From Chroococcidiopsidaceae cyanobacterium CP_BM_ER_R8_30 (lineage in GTDB: Bacteria > Cyanobacteriota > Cyanobacteriia > Cyanobacteriales > Chroococcidiopsidaceae): 57,146 nt of DNA. The notes below the pieces were generated by a model, which worked only from the letters and a program-made list of their open reading frames with translations, was not told the DNA's origin and ran no database searches. The stretch's first letter is position 1. Every line of letters begins with the position of its first letter. Positions 9,698 to 18,479 of the stretch are shown piece by piece. The stretch spans positions 1 through 57,146 of the forward strand of contig JAFASY010000180.1 in NCBI GenBank assembly GCA_019244235.1, given 5' to 3'. Position numbers and translations under genes: made by a program.

Positions 9698-9883
9698 CTA
9701 AGTTCTCAGCCTGTTATCAGCAGACAAACGAACATCTTCGTAGAGTAGCGACGCAGGAAAAGTGAAGTCTATGTCGGCAGCATCACAAGTCACAAGCACG
9801 TCTGGATAGAAAAACTCTTGTAATGGTTCCCAGTCTAGGTATTCTGCGGGAGATAGGAAGATGCGATCACCTGCCGCTACCAT
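9698..9883 (-). pseudogene. Internally deleted Uma2 (DUF820) remnant
   Basis: A 61-codon open frame stitched from three separate parts of a Uma2-family protein. The start, MVAAGDRIFLSPAEYLDWE, is the usual Uma2 N-terminus. FYPDVLVTCDAAD is the central YPDVxVTCD strand. IDFTFPASLLYEDV is the usual C-terminal end. The active-site segments between them, normally over 100 residues, are missing although the frame stays open. Uma2 proteins have a PD-(D/E)xK nuclease-like fold and are greatly expanded in cyanobacteria. This copy cannot be a working enzyme. The frame is open up to 9979 but the Uma2 match begins at this ATG. Confidence 0.7.
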
Positions 9884-9948
9884 AAATATTATTTTGACAA
9901 CAGATGCAGTGTATATTTTAGCAAAGCAACTTCGACCGCTTTCCGCGG

Positions 9949-11262
9949 TTAAAAAATAAACATCAGTTTGAGCTGCCATTCTTCCTGAGAGCGGACAAGC
10001 TCAATTTGATGAATAAATTCTCGAAAGTAAAATCGCCGCTCGGTTTCTGATAAGTCTAGCCAAAATTGGGGAATTGAGACGGCTTGAGCAACAGAACGTA
10101 GATTTACTGGTGGCAGAGTCGCAAGTTTTGCCTGGATTTCAGAGATCTCAGTGCGGAGGTTATAGGTACGTAGGGCAGCAGTTTCTGAGTCTAAAATGCC
10201 TTCTGCTTCAAGGTGCGGTAACTGAGCTAGGATATCTTGCTTGGTGACGATCGCCTTACCTAAAGAACTCTTCAGTGTATCCATCTGGGGAAAATCAATC
10301 TGAGCAATTGCTTGGGGAAGTTGGCGGCAAATTGTAGCAATCGTCTGCTCTAGCACCTGTTCGTAGGAGATGGCACGACACTTAGGTCGTCGAGGGCAGG
10401 TAGCAGGACGTAAGTACAGATATTCGGTAGCTTGCCGTGGCGTTGTCACCCGAGCCACGGTCATAGGTGATTTGCATTCACCACAAACAACTAATCCTGC
10501 TAGAGAACGGGGTGCACTTGCTGTGCGCCGCGGCAGACGATGGTTTCGACGCAAAAGCCGATCGACCTGTGCTGCCTCTTCTCTAGCAACTATAGGGACA
10601 TGGGTATTTGAAACCACCTGACCGTTTTGATAAGCTGTATCACCGCGATAAACGGGATTAGTTAACCAGCGTCGCCCGGTCGAAACAGAGATTTTTTTAC
10701 CATATTTCTGTGCCAAGTAGCGAACAGCCCCGCGCAGGGAACCATAAAGCAGGAACTGTTCAAAAAAATCTTTAACGACTGGGGCAGCACTGCGGTCAAG
10801 TATATATTTGTCTTTGCCTCGACGGTAGCCATAAGGGGCTTTGCCAGGTGGCGGTAGAGCTTTGAGGCGATTGCGGGCATGTCCTTTAAGGATGCAGTTG
10901 CGGCGCTGGTTTTGCTGAATTTCTTGCAGCAGTTTGAGCAAGTCTGCTCGGAACTGCCTTGTTTCCGAGACATCTTGCCCCGGCGCTTTGGAAGTGTAAG
11001 ATTGCTCGGTAGCAATCAATTGAACTCCTAGAGCTTCGAGTTCGGCAACGCGATCGCTAACTTCCTGGAGTGAGTCGCCCAGTTCTTCTAGCCGTCGGAT
11101 CAATAAATAATCTACTGGTTCTGCTTGAGTATCGTGGATTAACTGCTCTAGCTCCAACCGCTTGCCTAAATCTTGATAAACTCGGTCCACCTCCTGGTCC
11201 CACACATCACTAGGTGCCGATTCTATTAGTGGATCGGTGTAAGAATAGGCAATGATTTTCAT
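9949..11262 (-). CDS. XisF-like large serine recombinase family protein, catalytic residues lost
   Basis: A 437-aa protein with the build of a large serine recombinase: a resolvase-like N-terminal domain (about 1-90), a recombinase domain (about 140-240, with APYGYRRGKDKYILD and NPVYRGDTAYQNG), a zinc beta-ribbon (CGECKSPM... CPRRPKC, about 265-305) and a C-terminal coiled part. It resembles cyanobacterial XisF. The resolvase domain is eroded at the active site. The usual YxRVS start reads AYSYTD, and the DRLGRS motif reads EELGDS, so the serine nucleophile and key arginines are missing. It may bind DNA without cutting. The frame extends six codons to a TTG, but the ATG at 11262 (MKIIAYSY) aligns with the family start. 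Confidence 0.75.
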   Translation of the reverse strand: MKIIAYSYTDPLIESAPSDVWDQEVDRVYQDLGKRLELEQLIHDTQAEPVDYLLIRRLEELGDSLQEVSDRVAELEALGVQLIATEQSYTSKAPGQDVSETRQFRADLLKLLQEIQQNQRRNCILKGHARNRLKALPPPGKAPYGYRRGKDKYILDRSAAPVVKDFFEQFLLYGSLRGAVRYLAQKYGKKISVSTGRRWLTNPVYRGDTAYQNGQVVSNTHVPIVAREEAAQVDRLLRRNHRLPRRTASAPRSLAGLVVCGECKSPMTVARVTTPRQATEYLYLRPATCPRRPKCRAISYEQVLEQTIATICRQLPQAIAQIDFPQMDTLKSSLGKAIVTKQDILAQLPHLEAEGILDSETAALRTYNLRTEISEIQAKLATLPPVNLRSVAQAVSIPQFWLDLSETERRFYFREFIHQIELVRSQEEWQLKLMFIF

Positions 11263-11280
11263 GACGGAATACAGAGGCAA

Positions 11281-11550
11281 GAGAGGAGACAGAGGCTACA
11301 TTACAGTTGACTCAGTTCAACAATTATAGTGCGATTAACCGGATTGGACATCACGATTCACGTCTGCCTCTGTCTATCTTTAGAAATGAACCACTTCTTG
11401 TACTTCTGACAGAGGATGGTGTAGTCTACTATTCCTATAGTTATTCCTAATAGTTATTTTTAAAGTATTGCCCGGGCGTGCGAAGCAATTCTCCTTACCT
11501 ACCTATGGGAGGATGGAGATTTTGAGAAGTAAAGAATAAAAACGGACAAA
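11281..11550. other. Intergenic region between recombinase-like and decarboxylase genes
   Basis: About 270 bp between divergently transcribed genes. It must hold both promoters, but I could not pick out a convincing -35/-10 pair, terminator or repeat. The last part before the decarboxylase ATG (11551) is AT-rich with no strong ribosome binding site. Confidence 0.4.
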
Positions 11551-12777
11551 ATGACTGAAACAACGTTTCGTGTAGGCGATTGGCAGACATCCAACGAGGC
11601 TCAGAATTCCTGGTTGAAGGAGTTAACCCAAGAGGTTGCAGAAAAAAAAGTACCACTCCATTCAGTATTAGAAGAATTCAAGGCGCTGATAGAACATGAC
11701 CCTGAAGTGTATTTGTACATTAACGAAATGATTTCTCAGGTTCCAGAGAGGTATAAGGAAAACCCTGAAGGAGGATACCAAATCGAAAACTACGACCAGA
11801 TGTTGCGCCTGATCAATGCTGTCTTGACTAAGGCACCTGAGTTTGACGAAACAATTCTGGTCCCTCTTCCAATCAACGTCATTCTGGACTGGTCTATAGG
11901 AACATCCGCCGGATTTGCGGCATTTTTGAATTCTAAAATCAATGCTATTTTTGAGAAAATTCTCAACGCCTGGTGTGAGTTCCTCGATAGCGAAAATTCG
12001 CTGTATGTGCTCAACGACAGCAACAAAGGCTGGATGTGTAAGGCGGCTCAAGAAAAAATCCGCATCAATCAGTATCAATACTCAAAAGAAAAACCATTTT
12101 GGGGATTTAAGTCCTGGAATGCTTTCTTTACAAGGGAATTTAAAGAGGGCGAACGTCCCGTGGCGGAACCAGAGAACGACAAGGTGATTGTGAGTGCTTG
12201 CGAAGCAACGCCTTACAAGATTAGTACTGGTGTGCAAAAATATAGCAATTTCTGGATCAAGTCTCAGCCCTATTCCCTGCAATTCATGTTGGCTAGCGAC
12301 GAATCCGTAGACCAGTTTGTCGGGGGAACAGTCTATCAAGCGTTTCTCAGCCCCTTCAATTATCACCGTTGGAGGAGTCCGGTAACAGGGACAATCCAGA
12401 AAGCGTTTGTACAAAAAGGCACCTACTATGCTGAAGCACCAACAGTAGGTCTTAATCCAGAAGAAATGAATCTTTCGCAGAGTTACATTACGCAGGTCGC
12501 GACCAGAGCCATTATCTTGATCGAAAGTGATGATCCGGTCATTGGCTTAATGTGTGTCGTAGCCGTTGGGATGTCAGAGGTGTCTTCCTGCCAAATCACG
12601 GTTAAACAGGGGCAGCGCGTTAGAAAGGGCGATCTGTTAGGCTACTTCCAGTATGGAGGTTCGACCTATTGTCTTGTCTTCCGACCCGGTGTCATTGCCG
12701 AATTCACGCTGAATGCAATACCACAACCGAGTTCTCAAGTGGTATTGGTTAATTCAAAGATTGCTACTGCAAATTAG
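11551..12777 (+). CDS. Phosphatidylserine decarboxylase-family enzyme with N-terminal PSDC-like domain
   Basis: 408 aa. The C-terminal half is a pyruvoyl-dependent decarboxylase of the PSD family. It has the FNYHRWRSPVTGTI substrate-site histidine motif and the self-cleavage site GGST at about 369-372, where Ser371 would become the pyruvoyl group. The N-terminal 170 residues resemble the PSDC-associated domain found in non-canonical members. There is no membrane-targeting N-terminus. Canonical PSD makes phosphatidylethanolamine. Family members with this extra domain include fungal aromatic amino-acid decarboxylases, so a free amino acid substrate is possible. It is a single gene, not in an operon. 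Confidence 0.8.
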   Translation: MTETTFRVGDWQTSNEAQNSWLKELTQEVAEKKVPLHSVLEEFKALIEHDPEVYLYINEMISQVPERYKENPEGGYQIENYDQMLRLINAVLTKAPEFDETILVPLPINVILDWSIGTSAGFAAFLNSKINAIFEKILNAWCEFLDSENSLYVLNDSNKGWMCKAAQEKIRINQYQYSKEKPFWGFKSWNAFFTREFKEGERPVAEPENDKVIVSACEATPYKISTGVQKYSNFWIKSQPYSLQFMLASDESVDQFVGGTVYQAFLSPFNYHRWRSPVTGTIQKAFVQKGTYYAEAPTVGLNPEEMNLSQSYITQVATRAIILIESDDPVIGLMCVVAVGMSEVSSCQITVKQGQRVRKGDLLGYFQYGGSTYCLVFRPGVIAEFTLNAIPQPSSQVVLVNSKIATAN

Positions 12778-12846
12778 GCAAATCATCATGTTGTTAACCA
12801 AGTGCTACTGCCGCAAGAACTACAGCAGCAACTGATTGCGTTTGAG

Positions 12847-13215
12847 TCAAGCCAGTTGACTCAGCTCAATAATATTGCCATCTGGATCTTGAGTGAACAG
12901 GGCGGTTCGACCAGAGGCGCTCATTTGTATAGGACATTGGTTGGCTAGTAATTGTTCTTTAGCAGCGTCTAAGTTGACAACTGCCAGGGCTACATGCGGA
13001 TTACGCCCCCATTTTTCTGGGTTTTGTAGTTTACTTAGCACGTAGTCTGGGGCAACTATTAGGTGAAGTTGAAACTCGCCGACTTGATACCAAGCACCAG
13101 CATATTTCAGAGATCGCTCTACTTTAGATAATCCCAGTACTTTGCTATAAAAGTCTTCGGCTTGTTCTAAGTTAGAAACGAGAATAGCTGTATGGAGAAA
13201 TTGAGTAATCTGCAT
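12847..13215 (-). CDS. VOC superfamily (glyoxalase-like) protein
   Basis: A 122-aa soluble protein with one vicinal-oxygen-chelate fold of two beta-alpha-beta-beta-beta units. The start (FLHTAILVSNLEQAEDFYSKVLGL) and end (ALFTQDPDGNIIELSQ) are textbook for the family. Possible metal ligands are the early His, the mid-chain FQLHLI histidine and the late Glu. Such proteins include glyoxalase I, dioxygenases and resistance proteins, and sequence alone does not choose. The gene is just downstream of glmS on the same strand (35 bp gap) and may be co-transcribed with it. Confidence 0.85.
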   Translation of the reverse strand: MQITQFLHTAILVSNLEQAEDFYSKVLGLSKVERSLKYAGAWYQVGEFQLHLIVAPDYVLSKLQNPEKWGRNPHVALAVVNLDAAKEQLLANQCPIQMSASGRTALFTQDPDGNIIELSQLA

Positions 13216-13250
13216 TGCTGGTTTTATGAGAAAGTCAAGAGATTACAGTC

Positions 13251-15128
13251 TTATTCAACCGTTACCGATTTAGCTAGGTTACGAGGCTGATCGACATCTA
13301 AGCCACGGCGGGCAGCAATATGATAAGCAAGTAACTGTAGGGGAATTGTTGTCAGGATGGGTGAAAGCAACTCTTCCACTGGTGGGACAGGAATAAGGTC
13401 ATCAAACGTCTCACTCGCATCTGCGTTGTTCATTGGGGTCACGCCAATCAGACGAGCATCGCGGGCTTTGGCTTCTTGTGCGTTGGAAAGAACCTTTTCG
13501 TAAACTAAACCAGGCATAGCGATCGCCACTACTGGTACTTTGGCATCCAATAGGGCAATTGGTCCATGCTTCATTTCTCCTGCTGGATAGCCTTCAGCGT
13601 GAATGTAACTAATTTCCTTCAGCTTCAGTGCCCCCTCTAGGGCAATAGGATAGTTGATACCGCGTCCAATAAAAATGAAATCCCTAGTATCAACAAATTG
13701 CTGGGTTAGCTCCTGGATATAGCGCTCTTGACTCTCTAAAATCAGTTCAATTTGAGCGGGCAAGTAGCGTAATCCATTGAGAATTTCTAAAAGCCTCTCT
13801 AGAGAAATAGTCTGGCGACGATAGCCCAAATCTAAAGCTAAACAGTAGAAAGCTAACAACTGAGCAATAAAGGTTTTGGTAGCGGCAACCCCTATTTCGA
13901 TTCCGGCATGGGTTTCAATGATGTGCGGCACTAGAGATGCCAGCGAACTATCATGTCGATTGGTAATACCCAATAGTCGAAATTGGTATTGGGGTTTTAA
14001 AGTCTTTCGGCGCTCTTTTTCCATTGTCAAAGCTGCCAACGTATCAGCTGTCTCCCCAGACTGAGTCACACCAATCATGAGCGTGTTGGGACCGAGCGGC
14101 GGTGGTGCATAGCGAAACTCAGAGGCATAATGCACAGCCGTGGGGATTCCAGCCAATTGCTCTAGCAGATATTTTCCGACCAAGCTAGCATGCCAGCTTG
14201 TACCGCAAGCTACAATGTGAATCTGTGCTAAATCTTTAAATAGTTCAGCCGCAAGCCCTAATCGAATTGGCATCATAGACGAATCAGATGGGTCCCACTG
14301 ATCGTCCAAATAAGCTTCTAAAAAAGCCCTGACCACTCCTGGTTGCTCGTAGATTTCCTTGAGCATGAAGTGCCTGAAACCCTGTTTTTCTACCAAAATA
14401 GGATTCCAGCTCAAAGTCCGAGGATGTTTTTTGAGGCGATCTCCGGCGAAACTATAAACCTCAACTCCCAGTGGTGTCAGCCTTGCTAATTCACTATTTT
14501 CTAAAGTCAGTACAGTACTCGTATGGGCTGCTATGGCTGGAGTATCGGAGGCACAAAAAAATTCTCCTTGACCAAAACCAATCGCTATCGGGGCTTGTTG
14601 CCGCGCTACCACTAGCTCTTCGGGGTAGTCAGCACAGATGACAGCGATCGCAAATGCCCCTTTTAGTTTGTTTGCTGCCTGCCGCACTGCCTCTAATAGG
14701 GTCAATGGTTGTTCTGCTAAAAACTGGGCGATCAAGTTGGGGATGACTTCGGCATCGGTATCAGATCGAAACTCATGTCCCAGTTGCTTGAGTTCCTCGC
14801 GCAAGTCGCGGTAATTTTCAATAATGCCGTTTAAAACCACTGCTATTCGCTTGGCTGTATCTAGATGGGGATGAGCGTTGTACTCCTCCGGTTTACCATG
14901 GGTTGCCCAGCGAGTATGTCCAATTCCAATCCGAGCCTGGTTATCTATCCTATCTATTTTTTCCCGCAAATAGTGGAGTTTACCCTTGGCGCGAATACAT
15001 TGGATGTCACCTTCCAATACCGTGGCGATTCCAGCAGAATCGTAACCCCGGTACTCCATTCTCTCTAGCCCAGCCAGTAAAATCTCTATTGCCGTTTGAT
15101 TGCCGATATAGCCAACGATACCGCACAT
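13251..15128 (-). CDS. glmS: Glutamine-fructose-6-phosphate aminotransferase
   Basis: GlmS, 625 aa, makes glucosamine-6-phosphate from fructose-6-phosphate and glutamine, the first step to UDP-GlcNAc for peptidoglycan and lipopolysaccharide. The N-terminal nucleophile Cys2 (MCGIVGYIG) starts the class II glutaminase domain (1-240), with GHTRWATHGKP and the NGIIENY motif. Two SIS sugar-isomerase domains follow (about 300-600), with TQSGETADT and the C-terminal LAKSVTVE ending typical of the enzyme. Length and ends match the family. No glmS ribozyme is expected in cyanobacteria and none was seen in the 148-bp leader. Confidence 0.97.
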   Translation of the reverse strand: MCGIVGYIGNQTAIEILLAGLERMEYRGYDSAGIATVLEGDIQCIRAKGKLHYLREKIDRIDNQARIGIGHTRWATHGKPEEYNAHPHLDTAKRIAVVLNGIIENYRDLREELKQLGHEFRSDTDAEVIPNLIAQFLAEQPLTLLEAVRQAANKLKGAFAIAVICADYPEELVVARQQAPIAIGFGQGEFFCASDTPAIAAHTSTVLTLENSELARLTPLGVEVYSFAGDRLKKHPRTLSWNPILVEKQGFRHFMLKEIYEQPGVVRAFLEAYLDDQWDPSDSSMMPIRLGLAAELFKDLAQIHIVACGTSWHASLVGKYLLEQLAGIPTAVHYASEFRYAPPPLGPNTLMIGVTQSGETADTLAALTMEKERRKTLKPQYQFRLLGITNRHDSSLASLVPHIIETHAGIEIGVAATKTFIAQLLAFYCLALDLGYRRQTISLERLLEILNGLRYLPAQIELILESQERYIQELTQQFVDTRDFIFIGRGINYPIALEGALKLKEISYIHAEGYPAGEMKHGPIALLDAKVPVVAIAMPGLVYEKVLSNAQEAKARDARLIGVTPMNNADASETFDDLIPVPPVEELLSPILTTIPLQLLAYHIAARRGLDVDQPRNLAKSVTVE

Positions 15129-15204
15129 TTAGCCGTTCACTCCTCAACACACAGTATCCTCAAACCTACCGGGCAGGAGGTAAAGCGTCAATAGTATCAA
15201 TAGC

Positions 15205-15227
15205 AAAAAGGGAGCAAATTGCTCCCC
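15205..15227 (-). terminator. Rho-independent terminator after psaC
   Basis: On the minus strand an eight-base-pair stem (GGGAGCAA/TTGCTCCC with a one-base loop in its shortest form) is followed by TTTTT. It lies 50 bp past the psaC stop codon, so it should end the psaC transcript before glmS. Confidence 0.75.
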
Positions 15228-15276
15228 GTAGCACCTAAGCGTCCTTTGAGTTGCTTGAAACGCCGATGGTGATGAT

Positions 15277-15618
<342 letters not shown>

Positions 15619-15808
15619 CTATATAACTTCAAACAATGTAATACATAGGGCGACTCATGACTAATGTGTCGCAACGTCTCAGGGTATGCTGGTAAATACA
15701 CCTGCCTTGATCCGGTTTACCTCACCGTCAAAGCTTTATGGATTCGGCATTATAAAAGAGTGTGAATCAAATGCTGATAAACGAAAGAACCAAGGAGACA
15801 GGTTACAT

Positions 15809-16321
15809 ATGGTACTAGTTCGTTGGCAACCCTACCAAGAAATGGCAACCCTACGGCGTCAGTTGGACAGCATGTTTGACGAGATGGCAAACATAAATCG
15901 TATGTCTCAAACCACTTGGAAGCCTGCAGTTGAGTTGAAAGAGACAGAAGACAACGTGGTTGTAAGGGCGGAAATTCCTGGTGTTGAGGGTAAGGACCTA
16001 GACGTTCAAGTGTCGAAGAAAGCAGTATCGATTTCTGGCGAACATCGTTACGAGAAGCAAGCTGAAGTGAAAGGTCACTTCCACACTGAGTTCCGCTACG
16101 GTAAGTTCCAGCGTGTGCTCGCTCTACCAGTAGCAGTTCAAAATGACCAAGTGAAAGCTGAATTCAAAGACGGCATTTTGACGCTGACACTGCCCAAAGT
16201 AGCTGAAGCACGGCACAAAGTGGTCAAAGTTAACCTGACTGATACCACCAATCCAGCGATTGCTGAATCTGAGGCAACGCCAGCCCCTGAAGCTACACCA
16301 GCTGCTGAAGCCACCGTTTAG
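15809..16321 (+). CDS. Small heat-shock protein, Hsp20/alpha-crystallin family
   Basis: 170 aa. The alpha-crystallin domain spans about residues 45-145, with WKPAVELKETEDNVVVRAEIPGV at its start and the closing FKDGILTLTLPKV motif (the A-x-x-x-G-x-L consensus). A low-complexity tail rich in EATPA follows. It would hold unfolded proteins in solution during heat or light stress. Start: AAGGAGA lies 11 bases before the ATG at 15809, so this start is preferred over the longer open frame. A perfect terminator follows, so the gene is probably monocistronic. No CIRCE operator was found upstream. Confidence 0.93.
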   Translation: MVLVRWQPYQEMATLRRQLDSMFDEMANINRMSQTTWKPAVELKETEDNVVVRAEIPGVEGKDLDVQVSKKAVSISGEHRYEKQAEVKGHFHTEFRYGKFQRVLALPVAVQNDQVKAEFKDGILTLTLPKVAEARHKVVKVNLTDTTNPAIAESEATPAPEATPAAEATV

Positions 16322-16377
16322 TCCTAGTTGGATACGGATTGGGTTGAACGTAAAACTTCTGTAGTTTAACTATCTAG

Positions 16378-16423
16378 CCGCTCTTGCTATCTAGAATTCA
16401 GATAGCAAGAGCGGTATTTTTTT
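16378..16423 (+). terminator. Strong Rho-independent terminator after hsp20
   Basis: A 15-bp perfect stem (CCGCTCTTGCTATCT paired with AGATAGCAAGAGCGG) with a seven-base loop, followed by TATTTTTTT. It starts 57 bp after the hsp20 stop codon. Confidence 0.92.
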
Positions 16424-16492
16424 GTAACTATTGGCAGCGATGCCAGTAATATTGTCAGGCGAGGAAGTACTTCCAGGGTTTGAGTTGTCGTA

Positions 16493-17233
16493 TTGAACAT
16501 GAACATAGTAAAAGCTTGTGAATACCGCTGTCTTGCTGATCTGAACCTTTATGATTCTCCCTGCTGCACCCGTTTGGCAACTCAGGCAGCTGTTGGGCGG
16601 CACTTACGGTTTAATAGTTTAAAGCAGGTTGCTGCTGAGGTTTGTCTATGTGAAGATGAATATTCTGGCTGGCTGTCGCTGCAAGATTTGAGTAGGTTAC
16701 AGCCAGCAGAGGTACCTTATCAAGCGATCGCTCTTAGTGAAGCTGAAATTAGGACTCGCCTAGCTACTGTCATTACCTTTGCCAAAGCAGCGATGCAACA
16801 GCAAAATCACTACCTCTGGGGCGGTACAGTGGGACCAAATTACGACTGTTCTGGGTTGATGCAGGCAGCTTTTGCTTCAGTAGGTATCTGGTTGCCTAGA
16901 GATGCCTATCAGCAGGAGGCGTTTACGCAGCCAGTGGCAATTGAGGCAATGTTGCCGGGGGATCTGGTTTTCTTTGGGCTAGCTGAAAAAGCAACACATG
17001 TGGGACTCTATTTGGGGGCGGGATATTATATCCATAGTTCTGGGCAAGAGGTGGGTCGCAATGGTATTGGGATCGATCGGCTTTCGGCACAGGGAGATAA
17101 GGTAAGTCGGTTGTATTATCAGCAGTTGCGACGGGCGGGGAGAGTGGTGAGGAGTTATGAACCGCCTCAGCGTAGCGTTAGCGACTTAGCGTTGCCGAAG
17201 GCGTTAGGCGAAGCCGTTATCCGCAGGCATTAG
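16493..17233 (+). CDS. NlpC/P60 cell-wall endopeptidase with SH3b domain
   Basis: About 246 aa. The N-terminal part (about 10-80) is an SH3b-like cell-wall binding domain. The C-terminal NlpC/P60 domain has the catalytic cysteine in YDCSGLMQAAF and the histidines in ATHVGLYLG and YYIHSSG. Cyanobacterial homologues are gamma-D-glutamyl-diamino-acid endopeptidases that trim peptidoglycan stem peptides. There is no signal peptide, as in characterised relatives. An ATG two codons downstream (16499) is an alternative start. The last 20 or so residues (from SVSDLALP) are encoded by a dispersed DNA repeat, so the native C-terminus was probably replaced. Confidence 0.88.
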   Translation: MNMNIVKACEYRCLADLNLYDSPCCTRLATQAAVGRHLRFNSLKQVAAEVCLCEDEYSGWLSLQDLSRLQPAEVPYQAIALSEAEIRTRLATVITFAKAAMQQQNHYLWGGTVGPNYDCSGLMQAAFASVGIWLPRDAYQQEAFTQPVAIEAMLPGDLVFFGLAEKATHVGLYLGAGYYIHSSGQEVGRNGIGIDRLSAQGDKVSRLYYQQLRRAGRVVRSYEPPQRSVSDLALPKALGEAVIRRH

Positions 17234-17280
17234 ACGCCAAGAGCGAAGCGAAGTGCGAAGCGCGTTAGAGCGCCAAGAGA
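17171..17280. repeat. GCGTTAGCGACTTAGCG dispersed repeat, copy 1
   Basis: A run of short overlapping GCGTTAG/GCGAAGC units. It shares AGCGTTAGCGACTTAGCGTT and then AGCCGTTA-CCGCAGGC-TTAG with a second copy at 37070-37131. Such clustered repeats are a known feature of filamentous and unicellular cyanobacterial genomes. This copy overlaps the end of the NlpC/P60 gene and reaches almost to the GT2 gene. Confidence 0.75.
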
Positions 17281-17294
17281 AGAGGGAGGGTTAA

Positions 17295-18314
17295 ATGAGA
17301 AGTGGGTTGGTTGTTTCGGGAACTGCTGGGTACGCTAATGCGGCAGTTGAGGGGGTACTGGCTGTTTCGGTGGTGGTGCCTGTGATGAATGAGGTGGAAA
17401 GTTTACCTCATTTGATTGAGGCGATCGCCAGTACTATGAGTGCTAGCCAGTTGAGCTATGAAATTATTGTTGTGGATGATGGCTCGACGGATGGTTCGGT
17501 TGAGTTTCTAAGGCGGGAAGCTAGGATTCGTCAAGATTTAAAGGCTGTGCTGCTTCGCCGTAACTACGGACAGACGGCGGCTATGGCGGCTGGGTTTAAC
17601 TATGCCCGTGGTAAGGCTATTGTGACTTTGGATGGTGATTTGCAAAATGACCCGGCTGATATTCCACGACTGCTCGCTACGTTGGCAGAGGGATATGACT
17701 TAGTCAGTGGCTGGCGTCAACATCGTCAGGATGCAACTTTAACTCGGTTACTGCCTTCTAAGGTTGCGAATTGGCTGATTGGACGAATTACTGGGGTGAA
17801 GTTGCATGACTATGGCTGTTCGCTTAAAGCCTATCGTTCAGAACTCGTGGCAGATATGAATCTCTATGGACAGTTACACCGATTTCTACCAGTTTTGGCT
17901 TATATCGAAGGGGCAAGAATTACTGAGCTGCCAGTGCGTCATCATGCCCGTCGCTATGGTCGTAGCAAGTATGGGTTGTGGCGGACATTCCGGGTGTTGA
18001 TGGATTTGTTAACGATTAAGTTTATGCAAACCTTCCTAACCCGTCCTATGCACGTGTTTGGGCTATTTGGTTTGCTATCAATGATTTCGGGGACATTGTT
18101 AGGACTCTATTTAACTTTCTTAAAGCTTGTAGAGGGTCAGAGCATCGGCAATCGTCCTCTGCTAATTTTAGCAGTCCTGCTGTTGGTGACTGGAGTGCAG
18201 TTATTTTGTTTCGGGCTGTTAGCCGAGTTGCTAATGCGAACTTACCACGAATCCCAAGGGCGTCCGATCTACCGAGTGCGGGAGGTGGTTGGAGAAGAAG
18301 GGGGGAAAGATTAG
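17295..18314 (+). CDS. Family 2 glycosyltransferase, polyprenyl-phosphate type
   Basis: 339 aa with a GT2 domain (about 25-235) and two C-terminal membrane helices (about 255-275 and 290-318), the layout of DPM1/GtrB enzymes that charge a polyprenyl phosphate with a sugar. Visible motifs are VVVPVMNEVESL, VVDDGSTDGS, the metal-binding LDGDLQNDP and the family's GCSLKAYR. It could supply the lipid-linked donor for a GT39 enzyme such as the one at 6349-7986, but this pairing is inference. GGGAGGG ten bases before the ATG decides the start. A terminator follows. Confidence 0.9.
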   Translation: MRSGLVVSGTAGYANAAVEGVLAVSVVVPVMNEVESLPHLIEAIASTMSASQLSYEIIVVDDGSTDGSVEFLRREARIRQDLKAVLLRRNYGQTAAMAAGFNYARGKAIVTLDGDLQNDPADIPRLLATLAEGYDLVSGWRQHRQDATLTRLLPSKVANWLIGRITGVKLHDYGCSLKAYRSELVADMNLYGQLHRFLPVLAYIEGARITELPVRHHARRYGRSKYGLWRTFRVLMDLLTIKFMQTFLTRPMHVFGLFGLLSMISGTLLGLYLTFLKLVEGQSIGNRPLLILAVLLLVTGVQLFCFGLLAELLMRTYHESQGRPIYRVREVVGEEGGKD

Positions 18315-18317
18315 AAA

Positions 18318-18344
18318 ACAGGGGGATGCATTTCCCCTGTCTTT
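18318..18344 (+). terminator. Terminator after the GT2 gene
   Basis: Stem ACAGGGG (18318-18324) with CCCCTGT (18334-18340), followed by CTTT. It lies just after the GT2 stop and before the opposite-strand tRNA gene. The T run is short, so it may be weak. Confidence 0.6.
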
Positions 18345-18348
18345 AAAC

Positions 18349-18421
18349 GGGCTAGGAGGGATTCGAACCCCCGACACCGTGGTCCGTAGCCACGTGCTCT
18401 AGTCCACTGAGCTACAAGCCC
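18349..18421 (-). tRNA. tRNA-Arg (anticodon ACG)
   Basis: A 73-nt cloverleaf on the minus strand. The acceptor stem is GGGCTTG with CTAGCCC, which includes a wobble pair. The D arm is GCTC...GAGC and the anticodon stem CGTGG/CCACG encloses the loop CTACGGA, giving anticodon ACG. The T arm is GGGGG TTCGAAT CCCTC. CCA is not encoded. ACG would be modified to ICG to read CGN codons. Confidence 0.96.
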
Positions 18422-18479
18422 TCAATAGATAACTATATTATCATATCTCTCATGTAGATACAGATATGGGCGAGAGGAA

